In this document: one piece after another, positions 7,969 to 16,592 of the stretch | Layout: every line of letters begins with the position of its first letter | Position numbering within the stretch: the first letter of the stretch is position 1 | Assembly (NCBI RefSeq): GCF_947624825.1 | Contig: NZ_CANQLZ010000022.1 | Coordinates: 1-41,699, forward strand | Source of the DNA: an uncultured Acinetobacter sp. | GTDB taxonomy: Bacteria; Pseudomonadota; Gammaproteobacteria; Pseudomonadales; Moraxellaceae | Direction of reading: 5' to 3' | DNA: 41,699 bases | Notes under the pieces: model-generated | Databases searched by the model: none | What the model was told of the DNA's origin: nothing | What the model saw: the letters and a program-made list of their open reading frames with translations, nothing else | Program-made: the position numbers and the translations under genes

Positions 7969-8045
7969 ATGCAATATGTACTTAAAATCTAGCACTTAGT
8001 AAAGATGTTTAAATCGCCTATGAACAAATCACAAGGTTATTGAAA

Positions 8046-8744
8046 ATGACAAAAATTTATTTGGTCCGCCACGGACAAGCGTCGTTTGGTGCAGCCAACT
8101 ATGATCAGCTATCTGAACGTGGTCAGATGCAGGCCAAAGTTTTAGGGCAGTACTTTAAACGCGTGATTCAACAGCAACCTTATGTCGTGGCAGGCGCTTT
8201 ACAGCGTCATCAGCAAACTGCACAGTTGGCCTTAGCAGCTTCATTTGCTCAGGCAGATATTCATACCTCTACGCTGTGGAATGAGTTTGACCACCAACAT
8301 GTATTGGCGCAATATGATTCACGCTTGGCCGAGCTGCAGTGGTTACAGCAACAATTAAAACAGGTAAAACAGCCACGCGATTATTTAGCCCAACTGTTTT
8401 ATCCAGCCATGCAGCGTTGGAGTGAGGGCAATCCCGAGCATCAGTATCAAGAAACATGGTTGGATTTTCAGCAGCGTGTCAAACAAGGTTTGGAGGCACT
8501 CTGCCATGAGATTACAATGCATGCGCCACCTGTAGTTGTGGTGTTTACCTCCGGCGGAGTAATTTCGGTGGCCGCGGCACAGGTGCTTGGTTTATCGGCA
8601 CAACAGACTTTTGCAGTTAATTGGCAAATTACCAACGCAAGTTTTACCACACTCACCTATGTAGATGGTCAGCTTAATTTGTGTAGTTTAAATGAACATC
8701 ATTATTTGCTTGAGCAGCAGCCTGATTTACTAACTTGGCTTTAA
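8046..8744 (+). CDS. Histidine phosphatase superfamily protein lacking the second His
   Basis: Phosphoglycerate-mutase-like fold, 232 aa. ATG 8046 is chosen over TTG 8040 for its AAGG 9 bases upstream. The RHG motif is intact (R8-H9-G10, with H9 as the phospho-acceptor), R54 (LQRHQQTA) and E80 (LWNEFD) occupy the usual pocket positions. The second catalytic histidine, normally in a SHGG loop, is replaced: the loop reads FTSGGVIS with Ser169 at that place. I believe some proteobacterial relatives share this FTSGG form, so it may be a subfamily trait and not a defect. Substrate unknown. It stands alone between a terminator and the desaturase promoter region. Confidence 0.85.
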   Translation: MTKIYLVRHGQASFGAANYDQLSERGQMQAKVLGQYFKRVIQQQPYVVAGALQRHQQTAQLALAASFAQADIHTSTLWNEFDHQHVLAQYDSRLAELQWLQQQLKQVKQPRDYLAQLFYPAMQRWSEGNPEHQYQETWLDFQQRVKQGLEALCHEITMHAPPVVVVFTSGGVISVAAAQVLGLSAQQTFAVNWQITNASFTTLTYVDGQLNLCSLNEHHYLLEQQPDLLTWL

Positions 8745-8961
8745 GTAATAAACAGGCAAATTCACATGAAAATGTAAATAAGTAGAATGATTCTTATTTC
8801 TAACTATTTATTTAAAATGGTCACAAATTTAAAGAAAATGGCAAGCAAAAGTTAAAATTGATTAAAATTTAAGCAAACCCGCTAAAAAAAACACATTAGC
8901 CGATTCTTTTTTTATAAATTTGATTTAATGTACAACTGTCCATAAATTAAAGGTTTTGCAT

Positions 8962-10014
8962 ATGTCAATTTCCTCAGAGATGACAGACCAACAACGGATT
9001 CAAAAGGTTCGAACTGTGGTTACTCAAGCAGGAGAGGAGCTACGTGAACGTCATCCCATTTTAAAGCATCAAGACTTTATTGGTGCGAGCATTTTGGTAT
9101 TTGCGTTATCAGGTATGCTTGGCTGTGCTGCATTGTACGCATTTGGGATTTTGCCTGCGTGGGCATGTATTCCATTAATTGCGATCTTTGCATCTTTGAC
9201 GCATGAATTAGAGCATGATCTGATTCATTATATGTATTTTAAAAAGAACAAAGTTGCGCATCATATTATGATGAGCTTGGTGTGGTTAGCGCGTCCAAAT
9301 ACAATTAGCCCATGGACACGTCGACGCATGCATTTGCATCACCACAAGTTTTCAGGCACAGAACACGACCTAGAAGAACGTGGTATTGGTAATGGCATGC
9401 CGTGGGGTCTGCGCCGTATTTTAATCACCAGTGATCAGTTAATGACGGTATATTTACGTCCTATACAAATGTTGAAGATGCTGAAACTGTTTATCTCAAA
9501 ACAGCCTGAAAATGAGCGTCGTCGTACCGTGATTTCACAAATTTTGGGCTTTATTCCGTTGGGTTTAATGTACTACGGTTTATGGTACTGTTTTGTGATT
9601 TTCCACGTGGTCGATCATATGGCGGTTTGGTTTGGTTCGGCAGTAGAATGGTCAACGAATACTTTAGCTGCCATGAAAGTGGTGAATTTCTTAGCTGTGG
9701 TCTGGGTGATTCCAAACTTTATTCGCTCATTTAGCCTACAGTTTGTGAGCTCAAATATGCATTATTATGGCGACATTGACCCACGTGATGTGATTAAACA
9801 AACCCAAGTGTTGACGCCGTGGTGGTTAGTACCATTCCAAATTTTCTGCTGTAACTTTGGTTCCACCCATGCGATCCATCATTTTGTGGTAAAAGAACCG
9901 TTTTATATTCGCCAAATGACGTCAAAAACTGCACATAAAGTCATGCGTGAGGTGGGTGTACGTTTTAATGATTATGGTACGTTTAAGCGTGTCAATCGTT
10001 GGAATAAAGCTTAA
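8962..10014 (+). CDS. Membrane fatty acid desaturase, 350 aa
   Basis: Di-iron membrane desaturase that would introduce double bonds into acyl chains. All three histidine boxes are visible: H81-E-L-E-H85-D-L-I-H89, H124-x-H126-H127-H128 (with H135-D), and H303-x-x-H306-H307. Hydrophobic segments lie at about 42-80, 195-220 and 238-255, matching the FA_desaturase layout. The ATG at 8962 has AAAGG 9 bases upstream and is preferred to a TTG two codons earlier. No TetR-type DesT regulator is adjacent. It is monocistronic and followed by a terminator. Which acyl substrate or position is used cannot be told. Confidence 0.9.
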   Translation: MSISSEMTDQQRIQKVRTVVTQAGEELRERHPILKHQDFIGASILVFALSGMLGCAALYAFGILPAWACIPLIAIFASLTHELEHDLIHYMYFKKNKVAHHIMMSLVWLARPNTISPWTRRRMHLHHHKFSGTEHDLEERGIGNGMPWGLRRILITSDQLMTVYLRPIQMLKMLKLFISKQPENERRRTVISQILGFIPLGLMYYGLWYCFVIFHVVDHMAVWFGSAVEWSTNTLAAMKVVNFLAVVWVIPNFIRSFSLQFVSSNMHYYGDIDPRDVIKQTQVLTPWWLVPFQIFCCNFGSTHAIHHFVVKEPFYIRQMTSKTAHKVMREVGVRFNDYGTFKRVNRWNKA

Positions 10015-10032
10015 TATTCAATTTGATCATCA

Positions 10033-10060
10033 AAAGCTAGACTGAGGTCTGGCTTTTTTT
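10033..10060 (+). terminator. Rho-independent terminator
   Basis: Stem AAAGCTAGAC / GTCTGGCTTT (one G-T pair), loop TGAG, then a T8 run, after the desaturase gene. Confidence 0.82.
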
Positions 10061-10128
10061 ATGTCTAAATGCTTGCCTCTAGCGTGTATTGTTTTTAAGC
10101 TCAAGCGACCATAAAAGTGAAATGATCT

Positions 10129-10854
10129 ATGAAATTAAAAATTGCCACTTTGGGCTTATTACCAATCCTTGCCATGCAAGCCAAATATGTGAAGAAAAAT
10201 ACCCCACGTTTAGCCGAGCCGAGTGGCGCCCGTCAAGGAAAATGTGGGCAAGGAGATGCATTATCAATCTTGATTGTGGGGGATTCTGCCGCAGCAGGAG
10301 TAGGGGTTGAGCAACAAAGTCAGGCTTTGCTTGGGCAGTTATTGCAGCGTTTACAAGCTGATTATCAGATTAGCTATCAATTAGAAGCCAAAAGTGGGTG
10401 TACTACAGCGCAACTCAGAAAAGCCGTTCAAAAATTACCCATACAACATTTTGACGTGGTGATCAGTTCAATTGGCGTGAATGATGTGACTCGCCTCATT
10501 TCACCTCAAGCATGGTTGGCACAGCAACAGCGGTTATATCGCATTATTCAACATAAATTTAATCCAAAATTGATTGTGGTGGCAAGTGTGCCCCCAATGC
10601 ATCTTTTTCCTGCCTTGCCACAGCCCATGGCATGGTTACTTGGGCAATATGCCAAAGAAATGAACCAATCTTTACAGCGTTATATGACATCACAGCCTAA
10701 CATGCTTGGCTTAGCGTATGATTTGGCAGAGTATCAAGCCATGAATCTGCAGATGGCCAGTGATGGTTTTCATCCAAGTGCTGAAATTTATGCGTTTTGG
10801 GCAGATAAAATGGCCAAAAACATTAAACATAGATTAATGACTCATCCGTCTTAA
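10129..10854 (+). CDS. SGNH/GDSL-family hydrolase, 241 aa
   Basis: Esterase or lipase-like hydrolase. The SGNH blocks are in order: GDS at 51-53 (nucleophile S53), G90 in the KSG segment, GVND at 116-119 (oxyanion N118), and DGFHPS at 212-217 with D212 and H215 completing the triad. The first 18 residues (MKLKIATLGLLPILAMQA) are a short hydrophobic stretch that may act as a signal or anchor. The start has GTGA-rich but no strong Shine-Dalgarno sequence. It precedes the next + gene by 29 bp, so both may be one transcript. The natural ester substrate is unknown. Confidence 0.88.
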   Translation: MKLKIATLGLLPILAMQAKYVKKNTPRLAEPSGARQGKCGQGDALSILIVGDSAAAGVGVEQQSQALLGQLLQRLQADYQISYQLEAKSGCTTAQLRKAVQKLPIQHFDVVISSIGVNDVTRLISPQAWLAQQQRLYRIIQHKFNPKLIVVASVPPMHLFPALPQPMAWLLGQYAKEMNQSLQRYMTSQPNMLGLAYDLAEYQAMNLQMASDGFHPSAEIYAFWADKMAKNIKHRLMTHPS

Positions 10855-10883
10855 CAGTCACTTGCAGATTAAAGGTAACCACT

Positions 10884-11468
10884 ATGCGCATCGAAACCCA
10901 TCCTTTGCCACCTTTTTTACCCCATAATGCTAAATTATTGATGTTAGGCTCATTTCCTCCGCAACCACATCGCTGGAAAATGCAGTTTTACTATCCTAAT
11001 TATCAAAATGATATGTGGAAAATCTTTGGGCTGATCTTTTTTAAAGACGCTTATTATTTTTTAGATGTGGTCAATACATGTTTTTATGAACAAAAAATAC
11101 GTGATTTTTTAACTGAAATTGGCATCGCGATTTATGATACAGCTTATCAAGTGATTCGTTTAAACAATAACGCGGCAGATAAGTTTTTACAGATTTATAC
11201 GCCGACAGATTTAAATGCATTATTGGCTCAAATCCCGCATTGTCAGCATATTATGACCACAGGTGATAAAGCCACAGACACGTTGCTAGAGGCTATGCCT
11301 GTAGGCACGATAAAGCCTAAAATAGGTGAAATGAGTGAAACGTATTTTGCACAACGTGAGTTAAAGCTCTACCGTTTGCCATCTTCCTCAAGAGCTTATC
11401 CCTTAGCTCTTGAGAAAAAAGCTGCTGCATATGCTGATGTTTTTCAGGCTATAGGTTTATTAAAATAG
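10884..11468 (+). CDS. Uracil-DNA glycosylase superfamily protein (putative), 194 aa
   Basis: The start (RBS AAAGG 9 bases upstream) is followed by LLMLGSFPP (18-26), the water-activating loop position of UDG-fold enzymes, and FYYPNYQNDMW (35-45), which resembles the FYYxxxxNxFW block of Mug/hypoxanthine-DNA-glycosylase-like families. The late leucine-loop position reads RLPSSSRAYPL instead of HPS-type motifs. No canonical catalytic Asp follows the first motif (GSFPP in place of GQDPY). It is likely a divergent UDG-fold base-excision enzyme; the base recognised is unknown. It lies 29 bp after the SGNH hydrolase gene and converges on a minus-strand gene 10 bp away with no evident terminator. 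Confidence 0.7.
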   Translation: MRIETHPLPPFLPHNAKLLMLGSFPPQPHRWKMQFYYPNYQNDMWKIFGLIFFKDAYYFLDVVNTCFYEQKIRDFLTEIGIAIYDTAYQVIRLNNNAADKFLQIYTPTDLNALLAQIPHCQHIMTTGDKATDTLLEAMPVGTIKPKIGEMSETYFAQRELKLYRLPSSSRAYPLALEKKAAAYADVFQAIGLLK

Positions 11469-11478
11469 CCTAAGTTAA

Positions 11479-11916
11479 TTAAACATCATATTCAACATAA
11501 TCCCATAAATTTAAACGCGCTTTAATATCACGGCGTAAAGTCGGCAACATAGGCAACAAAGTAGCATCTAACCACAGACTAAGCGCTTCGGCTGAAATCA
11601 CTTGTTGCTCGGCATCTACCACTTGAGCACCACTGACCATTAAACGACTTGCACCAAAATCTTGAGTTTCAATGCCTTTAAATAAGACCTGTAGCTCATG
11701 ACCGGTATCAACAATCACCCAATCGAGTTCAATATGAATCGCTTGATCGGACTGTAGTACCACTTGACCATTTAAATGCGCGCTTTCATGCAGACAATCG
11801 TGTTCAACACGCACCTTTGCTAATACCCAATCTTGACCGCCAAGTTGAGCAAGTGTTGTGTAAGGCGTGAGCAGATCATTGAAATTAAATTGACGCTGAA
11901 GATCTAAAAATTGCAT
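11479..11916 (-). CDS. Hypothetical protein, 145 aa
   Basis: Not recognised. The product is soluble and beta-rich by pattern (alternating hydrophobics in residues 25-90), acidic, with a C-terminal helix and a WDYVEYDV tail. No signal peptide, Cys pair or catalytic motif is visible. The mRNA has no clear ribosome site before the ATG. It is convergent with the UDG-like gene on its 3' side and lies 115 bp downstream of the end of the phospholipase D gene on the same strand. Uninterrupted frame and codon use like the neighbours support it. Confidence 0.65.
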   Translation of the reverse strand: MQFLDLQRQFNFNDLLTPYTTLAQLGGQDWVLAKVRVEHDCLHESAHLNGQVVLQSDQAIHIELDWVIVDTGHELQVLFKGIETQDFGASRLMVSGAQVVDAEQQVISAEALSLWLDATLLPMLPTLRRDIKARLNLWDYVEYDV

Positions 11917-12031
11917 ACAAGGAGATGGGATAATAAAAACCGCATCTTAAAACAAATCAGCAGGTGAGTAAATTTGTTGGCTACTTTAAGCTAAAACAAC
12001 ACTCAGCTCAGATATTTTTTATCTTATGTGG

Positions 12032-13585
12032 TTACATTAACCATTCAATGGGTAAAAATGACACGGCATAAATTGCCATACGCTGAAAAGCGGTGGTTTC
12101 AGGGTCGTGAGTATGTTGTATGACTGAGCCGTCTGACTTTTGTTCATGCCATACAATTTGATCATCTTGATTGAGTTTAAGTTGATAAGCAACATGCGGT
12201 AAGTACTGTTCTAAACTTTGGGTAATTTGTTGCTGTAATATACTAGATTCCACCACCAAACCCACTTCGCTATTTAAATGCGCTGAGCGTGGATCAAAAT
12301 TAAATGAACCAATAAAAACTTTGCCATCCATATCAAAAAATTTAGCATGTAAACTCGAATGATTTTTACCTTTGGCTGGAATTAAATTACCCGTCAGGCG
12401 CTCATACCAAGTTCGATCCAACCGCTCAATATAGGGTTTAAATTCATACAGCTCTACACCGCTTTTGAGCAGTGGGTAGCGGTATTTTTGATAAAATGCA
12501 TGTACCAATGCCACGTCATTGGCTACTAAAGAATTGGTTAATATTCTGACCCTTACATTTTGTTTGGCCAATTGGCTTAAATAATGCGTGCCCCTTGGGG
12601 TGGGTACAAAGTAAGCCGAAACCAATTCAAGCTGTTGTTTGGGTTGTCCCATCAAATGAGTCATTTGTTTTGAAATTAATTGATGGTCACTGGCTTGACC
12701 ACGAATTTTATCAGGGTGATCACCAACAAAATGTGCTTTCGCCCATTGAATGGGATGCTGTTTAAGTTGCTGTTGAATATCAACTTCGGCTGTTTGTATT
12801 TTTTGCTGTGTAGTGGCTTGAGCAAAAATCTCACTTTGATATGCACGACGTAAGTCATTTAAAGCATTTGAATTAGAGTGAGGCAAAATTTGTTTGCTGC
12901 TATAACTTAACTCATCATTCCAAAAGTCTAAAAACAATTGGTTGGCCGCTTTTAGCGCCGTGCCATAAAACAAAATATCTAAATCGGTAAACTGAAAATC
13001 ATCACTGGCATCAAAGTACTCTCGACTAATATTGCGTCCACCGGTCACGGCAATACTGCCATCGGCAATAATTAATTTATTATGCATGCGATGATTCACC
13101 TGTTGCAGACGTAAGGTGTAATCTAAAACGCGAAAGTTGCGAAATTTATACGGGTTAAACAGTTTAATGGCAAAGTTGGGATGTTGGCTTAAAGCCTGTA
13201 ATTGGGGATCGAGTTGCGTACCATTTTGATCATCAAGCAAAAGACGAATTTTTACCCCACGATCTGCTGCTTTTAACAGCTCAGCCAACATCATGCGACC
13301 AATTTCGTCATCGTTCCACATGTAATACTGCAAATCCAGATGATGTTTGGCTTGGCGAATTAAATACAAACGTGAAGCAAGACTTAAAAAGGCATCATCT
13401 AAAGCAAGATAAGCTGTTAAACCCTTTTCAAGCTGTTGAGCGCTATGTTCATCATTTAGCCAATGTTGCGGAGGTAACTGTAGCGTTGGATCAGATTTGG
13501 CTAAATTAGGTGCAAGATCACAGCCCATGAGTATACTAGTGGTGAGTATCAAGCTGGTTATTTTTATTATTTGCGTATCTTTCAT
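12032..13585 (-). CDS. Phospholipase D-family lipoprotein, ClsC-like cardiolipin synthase (putative)
   Basis: 517 aa with two HKD motifs: H168-x-K170-x4-D175 (HNKLIIADGS) and H413-x-K415-x4-D420 (HAKFFDMDGK), each followed by GG/GS and N, the arrangement of cardiolipin synthases and phosphatidyltransferases. The N-terminus carries a lipoprotein signal ending SILMGC, with C22 as the lipidated residue. ClsC (YmdC) of enterobacteria is the nearest type I can name, using phosphatidylethanolamine as donor, but a periplasmic lipoprotein with phospholipase or nuclease activity is also possible. Divergent from frmA with about 124 bp of shared promoter space. Confidence 0.85.
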   Translation of the reverse strand: MKDTQIIKITSLILTTSILMGCDLAPNLAKSDPTLQLPPQHWLNDEHSAQQLEKGLTAYLALDDAFLSLASRLYLIRQAKHHLDLQYYMWNDDEIGRMMLAELLKAADRGVKIRLLLDDQNGTQLDPQLQALSQHPNFAIKLFNPYKFRNFRVLDYTLRLQQVNHRMHNKLIIADGSIAVTGGRNISREYFDASDDFQFTDLDILFYGTALKAANQLFLDFWNDELSYSSKQILPHSNSNALNDLRRAYQSEIFAQATTQQKIQTAEVDIQQQLKQHPIQWAKAHFVGDHPDKIRGQASDHQLISKQMTHLMGQPKQQLELVSAYFVPTPRGTHYLSQLAKQNVRVRILTNSLVANDVALVHAFYQKYRYPLLKSGVELYEFKPYIERLDRTWYERLTGNLIPAKGKNHSSLHAKFFDMDGKVFIGSFNFDPRSAHLNSEVGLVVESSILQQQITQSLEQYLPHVAYQLKLNQDDQIVWHEQKSDGSVIQHTHDPETTAFQRMAIYAVSFLPIEWLM

Positions 13586-13697
13586 GCGACTAAGCTACTG
13601 TTAGATGTTATTCAGATAATCAAATGATGTTAGCGCTTGAAACCCAGAATAAAAAGCGGTTACTGTTAGTAAACTGTTAAATCATCGCAATATTTAA

Positions 13698-14825
<1,128 letters not shown>

Positions 14826-14837
14826 GATTTTATTTAC

Positions 14838-14864
14838 AAAAACGGGCATGATGCCCGTTTTTTT
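14838..14864 (+). terminator. Terminator after frmA
   Basis: Stem AAAAACGGGC / GCCCGTTTTT around ATGAT, with T7. It separates frmA from the aromatic leader region, so the DAHP synthase needs its own promoter. Confidence 0.9.
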
Positions 14865-14976
14865 ATGCCATTTTACAATTACTATTTGCAGCAAAATTTA
14901 TAAGATTTATTCACCCATTAAAATGTCATCGCAATAAAAATAAGTCTATGAACAAGAAATATTTTTAAAAAAACTA

Positions 14977-15005
14977 TTGTCAAAGTTAACAACAATGCGT
15001 ATGTT
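14977..15005 (+). promoter_or_regulatory. Candidate sigma-70 promoter for the aromatic leader
   Basis: TTGTCA (14977-14982) and TATGTT (15000-15005) are separated by 17 bases. Transcription would start near 15012, about 28 bases before the leader peptide start at 15040. The -10 matches 4 of 6 consensus bases, so this is a moderate candidate only. Confidence 0.4.
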
Positions 15006-15039
15006 AAAGCTTAAGTCAATATTTTATTAGACAGTCATT

Positions 15040-15096
15040 ATGCTTTGGCAATCTGTATCCGTTCACGCTTATTTTTATTTTTGGCAATTTAGATAG
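15040..15096 (+). CDS. Aromatic leader peptide of the DAHP synthase attenuator, 18 aa
   Basis: The 19-codon frame encodes MLWQSVSVHAYFYFWQFR. Eleven codons in it are ordinary; the run YFYFW followed by QF places five consecutive Tyr, Phe and Trp codons just before the stop, as in pheL or trpL. It is followed at once by RNA segments able to form a terminator or an antiterminator and then by an aromatic-pathway gene. The ribosome site is weak. Translation would sense charged tRNA-Tyr, -Phe and -Trp. Role is inferred from composition and position. Confidence 0.7.
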   Translation: MLWQSVSVHAYFYFWQFR

Positions 15097-15171
15097 TTGC
15101 CTGAAGGCGTTCGGGCATAAAAAGGTTGCCCACCAGTTTATACCTGAGCGGCAACCCGCTCAGGTTTTTTT
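15083..15171 (+). promoter_or_regulatory. Transcription attenuator with competing hairpins before the DAHP synthase gene
   Basis: Pairing segments in order: 1 GGCAA (15083-15087, inside the leader ORF), 2 TTGCCTGAA (15097-15105), 3 TTCGGGCA (15110-15117), 4 GGTTGCCC (15124-15131), 5 GGCAACC (15150-15156). Chain A is 1:2, then 3:4 (GGGCA with TGCCC), which leaves the terminator ACCTGAGCGG / CCGCTCAGGT (15142-15165, loop CAAC, T7) free to form. Chain B, when a ribosome stalls on the aromatic codons and covers 1, is 2:3 (GCCTGAA with TTCGGGC), then 4:5 (GGTTGCC with GGCAACC), which breaks the terminator. The pairings were read by eye. Confidence 0.75.
15142..15171 (+). terminator. Attenuator terminator hairpin
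   Basis: Ten-base-pair stem ACCTGAGCGG / CCGCTCAGGT with a CAAC loop and T7. Its loop and upper stem hold the GGCAACC that can pair instead with GGTTGCC at 15124-15130. Confidence 0.85.
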
Positions 15172-15197
15172 ATGTCAGTCATTTTTGGAGAAATTTC

Positions 15198-15293
15198 ATG
15201 CGTACATTCAACAAGTCATATTTTAGCAACGTGTATTGGTTTTACTTAATGTCAGTACGCAATCATACGCTTAGACCCATAACGCTCAAATAA
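15198..15293 (+). CDS. Second aromatic-rich short ORF (31 aa) before the DAHP synthase
   Basis: ATG 15198 has GGAG 7 bases upstream, a better ribosome site than that of the first leader peptide. The 31-residue product has the cluster YFSNVYWFY (8-16), six aromatic residues in nine. It ends 35 bases before the DAHP synthase start. It may be a second sensing element, act through translational coupling, or be a small unrelated peptide. No rho-independent terminator lies after it, so it would not work by the same mechanism as the first leader. Confidence 0.4.
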   Translation: MRTFNKSYFSNVYWFYLMSVRNHTLRPITLK

Positions 15294-15328
15294 AAAGATA
15301 GGACGTCTGGTCCATAGGAATACTCATC

Positions 15329-16378
15329 ATGAATGCTTTAAATACGGCTTTGCAACAACCGACTCAAGAAACCACTTTGGTATTGCCACAACAACTTAAA
15401 CAAAAATTACCGCTGAATGACGCTTTAGCACGTCAAGTGGCAAAGCAACGTCAAACCATTCAACAGATATTAAATGGTCAAGATTCACGTTTGATGATTG
15501 TGACAGGTCCTTGTTCAATCCATGACGAAACAGCAGTGCTTGAATACGCTGAAAAATTACAAAAACTACAACAACAGCTTGATCAGCACATTGTATTTGT
15601 GATGCGTGCTTATATTGAAAAGCCAAGAACTACAGTCGGTTGGAAAGGATTTTTGTACGATCCACAGTTAGACGGTTCTAACAATATGCCATTGGGTTTA
15701 GAAAAATCGCGTGCTTTGTATTTAAAAATCATTGAAATGGGTTTGCCGATCGCATCTGAGATTTTAAGTCCAATGGCAACGGCATATTTTGATGATCTGT
15801 TGGCATGGGGTGCCATTGGAGCACGTACCAGTGAGTCGCAAATTCACCGTGAAATTTCAAGTCATATGCCATTTGCAGTAGGCTTTAAAAATGGCACAGA
15901 TGGCTCGATTCAAATTGCTTTAGATGCGATTCAATCTGCTAGTCAGCCACATCAGTTTTTAGGTTTGGGGCAAAATGGTTTACCGTGTTTAGTGAGTTCT
16001 CAAGGCAATCCTAAAGCACATTTAATTTTACGTGGCAGCAATAGCGGACCCAATTATAGCTTGGCTGAAATTGAGAAAATTAAGCTTAAATCTGCTCATC
16101 TACCTGCTTTAGTGATTGATTGTAGTCATGGCAACAGTGCAAAGAATCCATTGTTACAGCCTGATGTGTTAATGACCATTGTGGCTGAGCGTGCGCACAC
16201 GGCGGTACGTGGTGTGATGCTAGAGAGTCATTTACAAGATGGTGCACAAAAAATTTCTAGTGACATGGAATATGGTCAATCAATTACCGATGGTTGTTTA
16301 GGTTGGCAGAAAACCGAACGCTTATTTTTACAAGTTGCAGATGCACTTGCAGCACAGCACTTGGCAAAAACCGCCTAA
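15329..16378 (+). CDS. aroG: 3-deoxy-7-phosphoheptulonate (DAHP) synthase, class I
   Basis: First enzyme of the shikimate pathway: condenses phosphoenolpyruvate and erythrose 4-phosphate. 349 aa, the usual length of AroF/AroG/AroH-type enzymes. Motifs include GPCSIHD near residue 60, RAYIEKPRTTVGWKG (PEP and E4P site), SGARTSESQ-like GARTSESQIHRE, and the metal-binding DCSHGNSAKNP. Whether it is the Phe-, Tyr- or Trp-inhibited isozyme cannot be decided by eye, so the symbol is by family only. Upstream lie an aromatic leader peptide, attenuator and second short ORF, so expression should rise when aromatic amino acids are scarce. Confidence 0.93.
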   Translation: MNALNTALQQPTQETTLVLPQQLKQKLPLNDALARQVAKQRQTIQQILNGQDSRLMIVTGPCSIHDETAVLEYAEKLQKLQQQLDQHIVFVMRAYIEKPRTTVGWKGFLYDPQLDGSNNMPLGLEKSRALYLKIIEMGLPIASEILSPMATAYFDDLLAWGAIGARTSESQIHREISSHMPFAVGFKNGTDGSIQIALDAIQSASQPHQFLGLGQNGLPCLVSSQGNPKAHLILRGSNSGPNYSLAEIEKIKLKSAHLPALVIDCSHGNSAKNPLLQPDVLMTIVAERAHTAVRGVMLESHLQDGAQKISSDMEYGQSITDGCLGWQKTERLFLQVADALAAQHLAKTA

Positions 16379-16392
16379 AACTTAGACACTTG

Positions 16393-16423
16393 AAAAAGAC
16401 GCGATATAAAGCGTCTTTTTTTT
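16393..16423 (+). terminator. Terminator after DAHP synthase gene
   Basis: Stem AAAAAGACGC / GCGTCTTTTT with loop GATATAAA and a long T run, 15 bp after the stop. Confidence 0.87.
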
Positions 16424-16592
16424 ATGTCTTAGCTAAAAAAAATGAAAAAAAATGGCGATTACTTGGCAAAGTGAAGATTTGTTTTTTAAAGGCGTCTTTG
16501 TCATGATGAGGATAAGCTTAATAATTTTAAGTTGATGTTTAATAAGAAATTCTTATTAAATTACTCAGGATTTAAAAAACAGGCAAAATAGC

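Noticed and set aside
8785..8800. Fur-box-like sequence AGAATGATTCTTATT upstream of the desaturase gene
   Set aside because: About 12 of 15 bases fit the consensus, but in AT-rich DNA this is expected by chance and the gene is not an iron gene.
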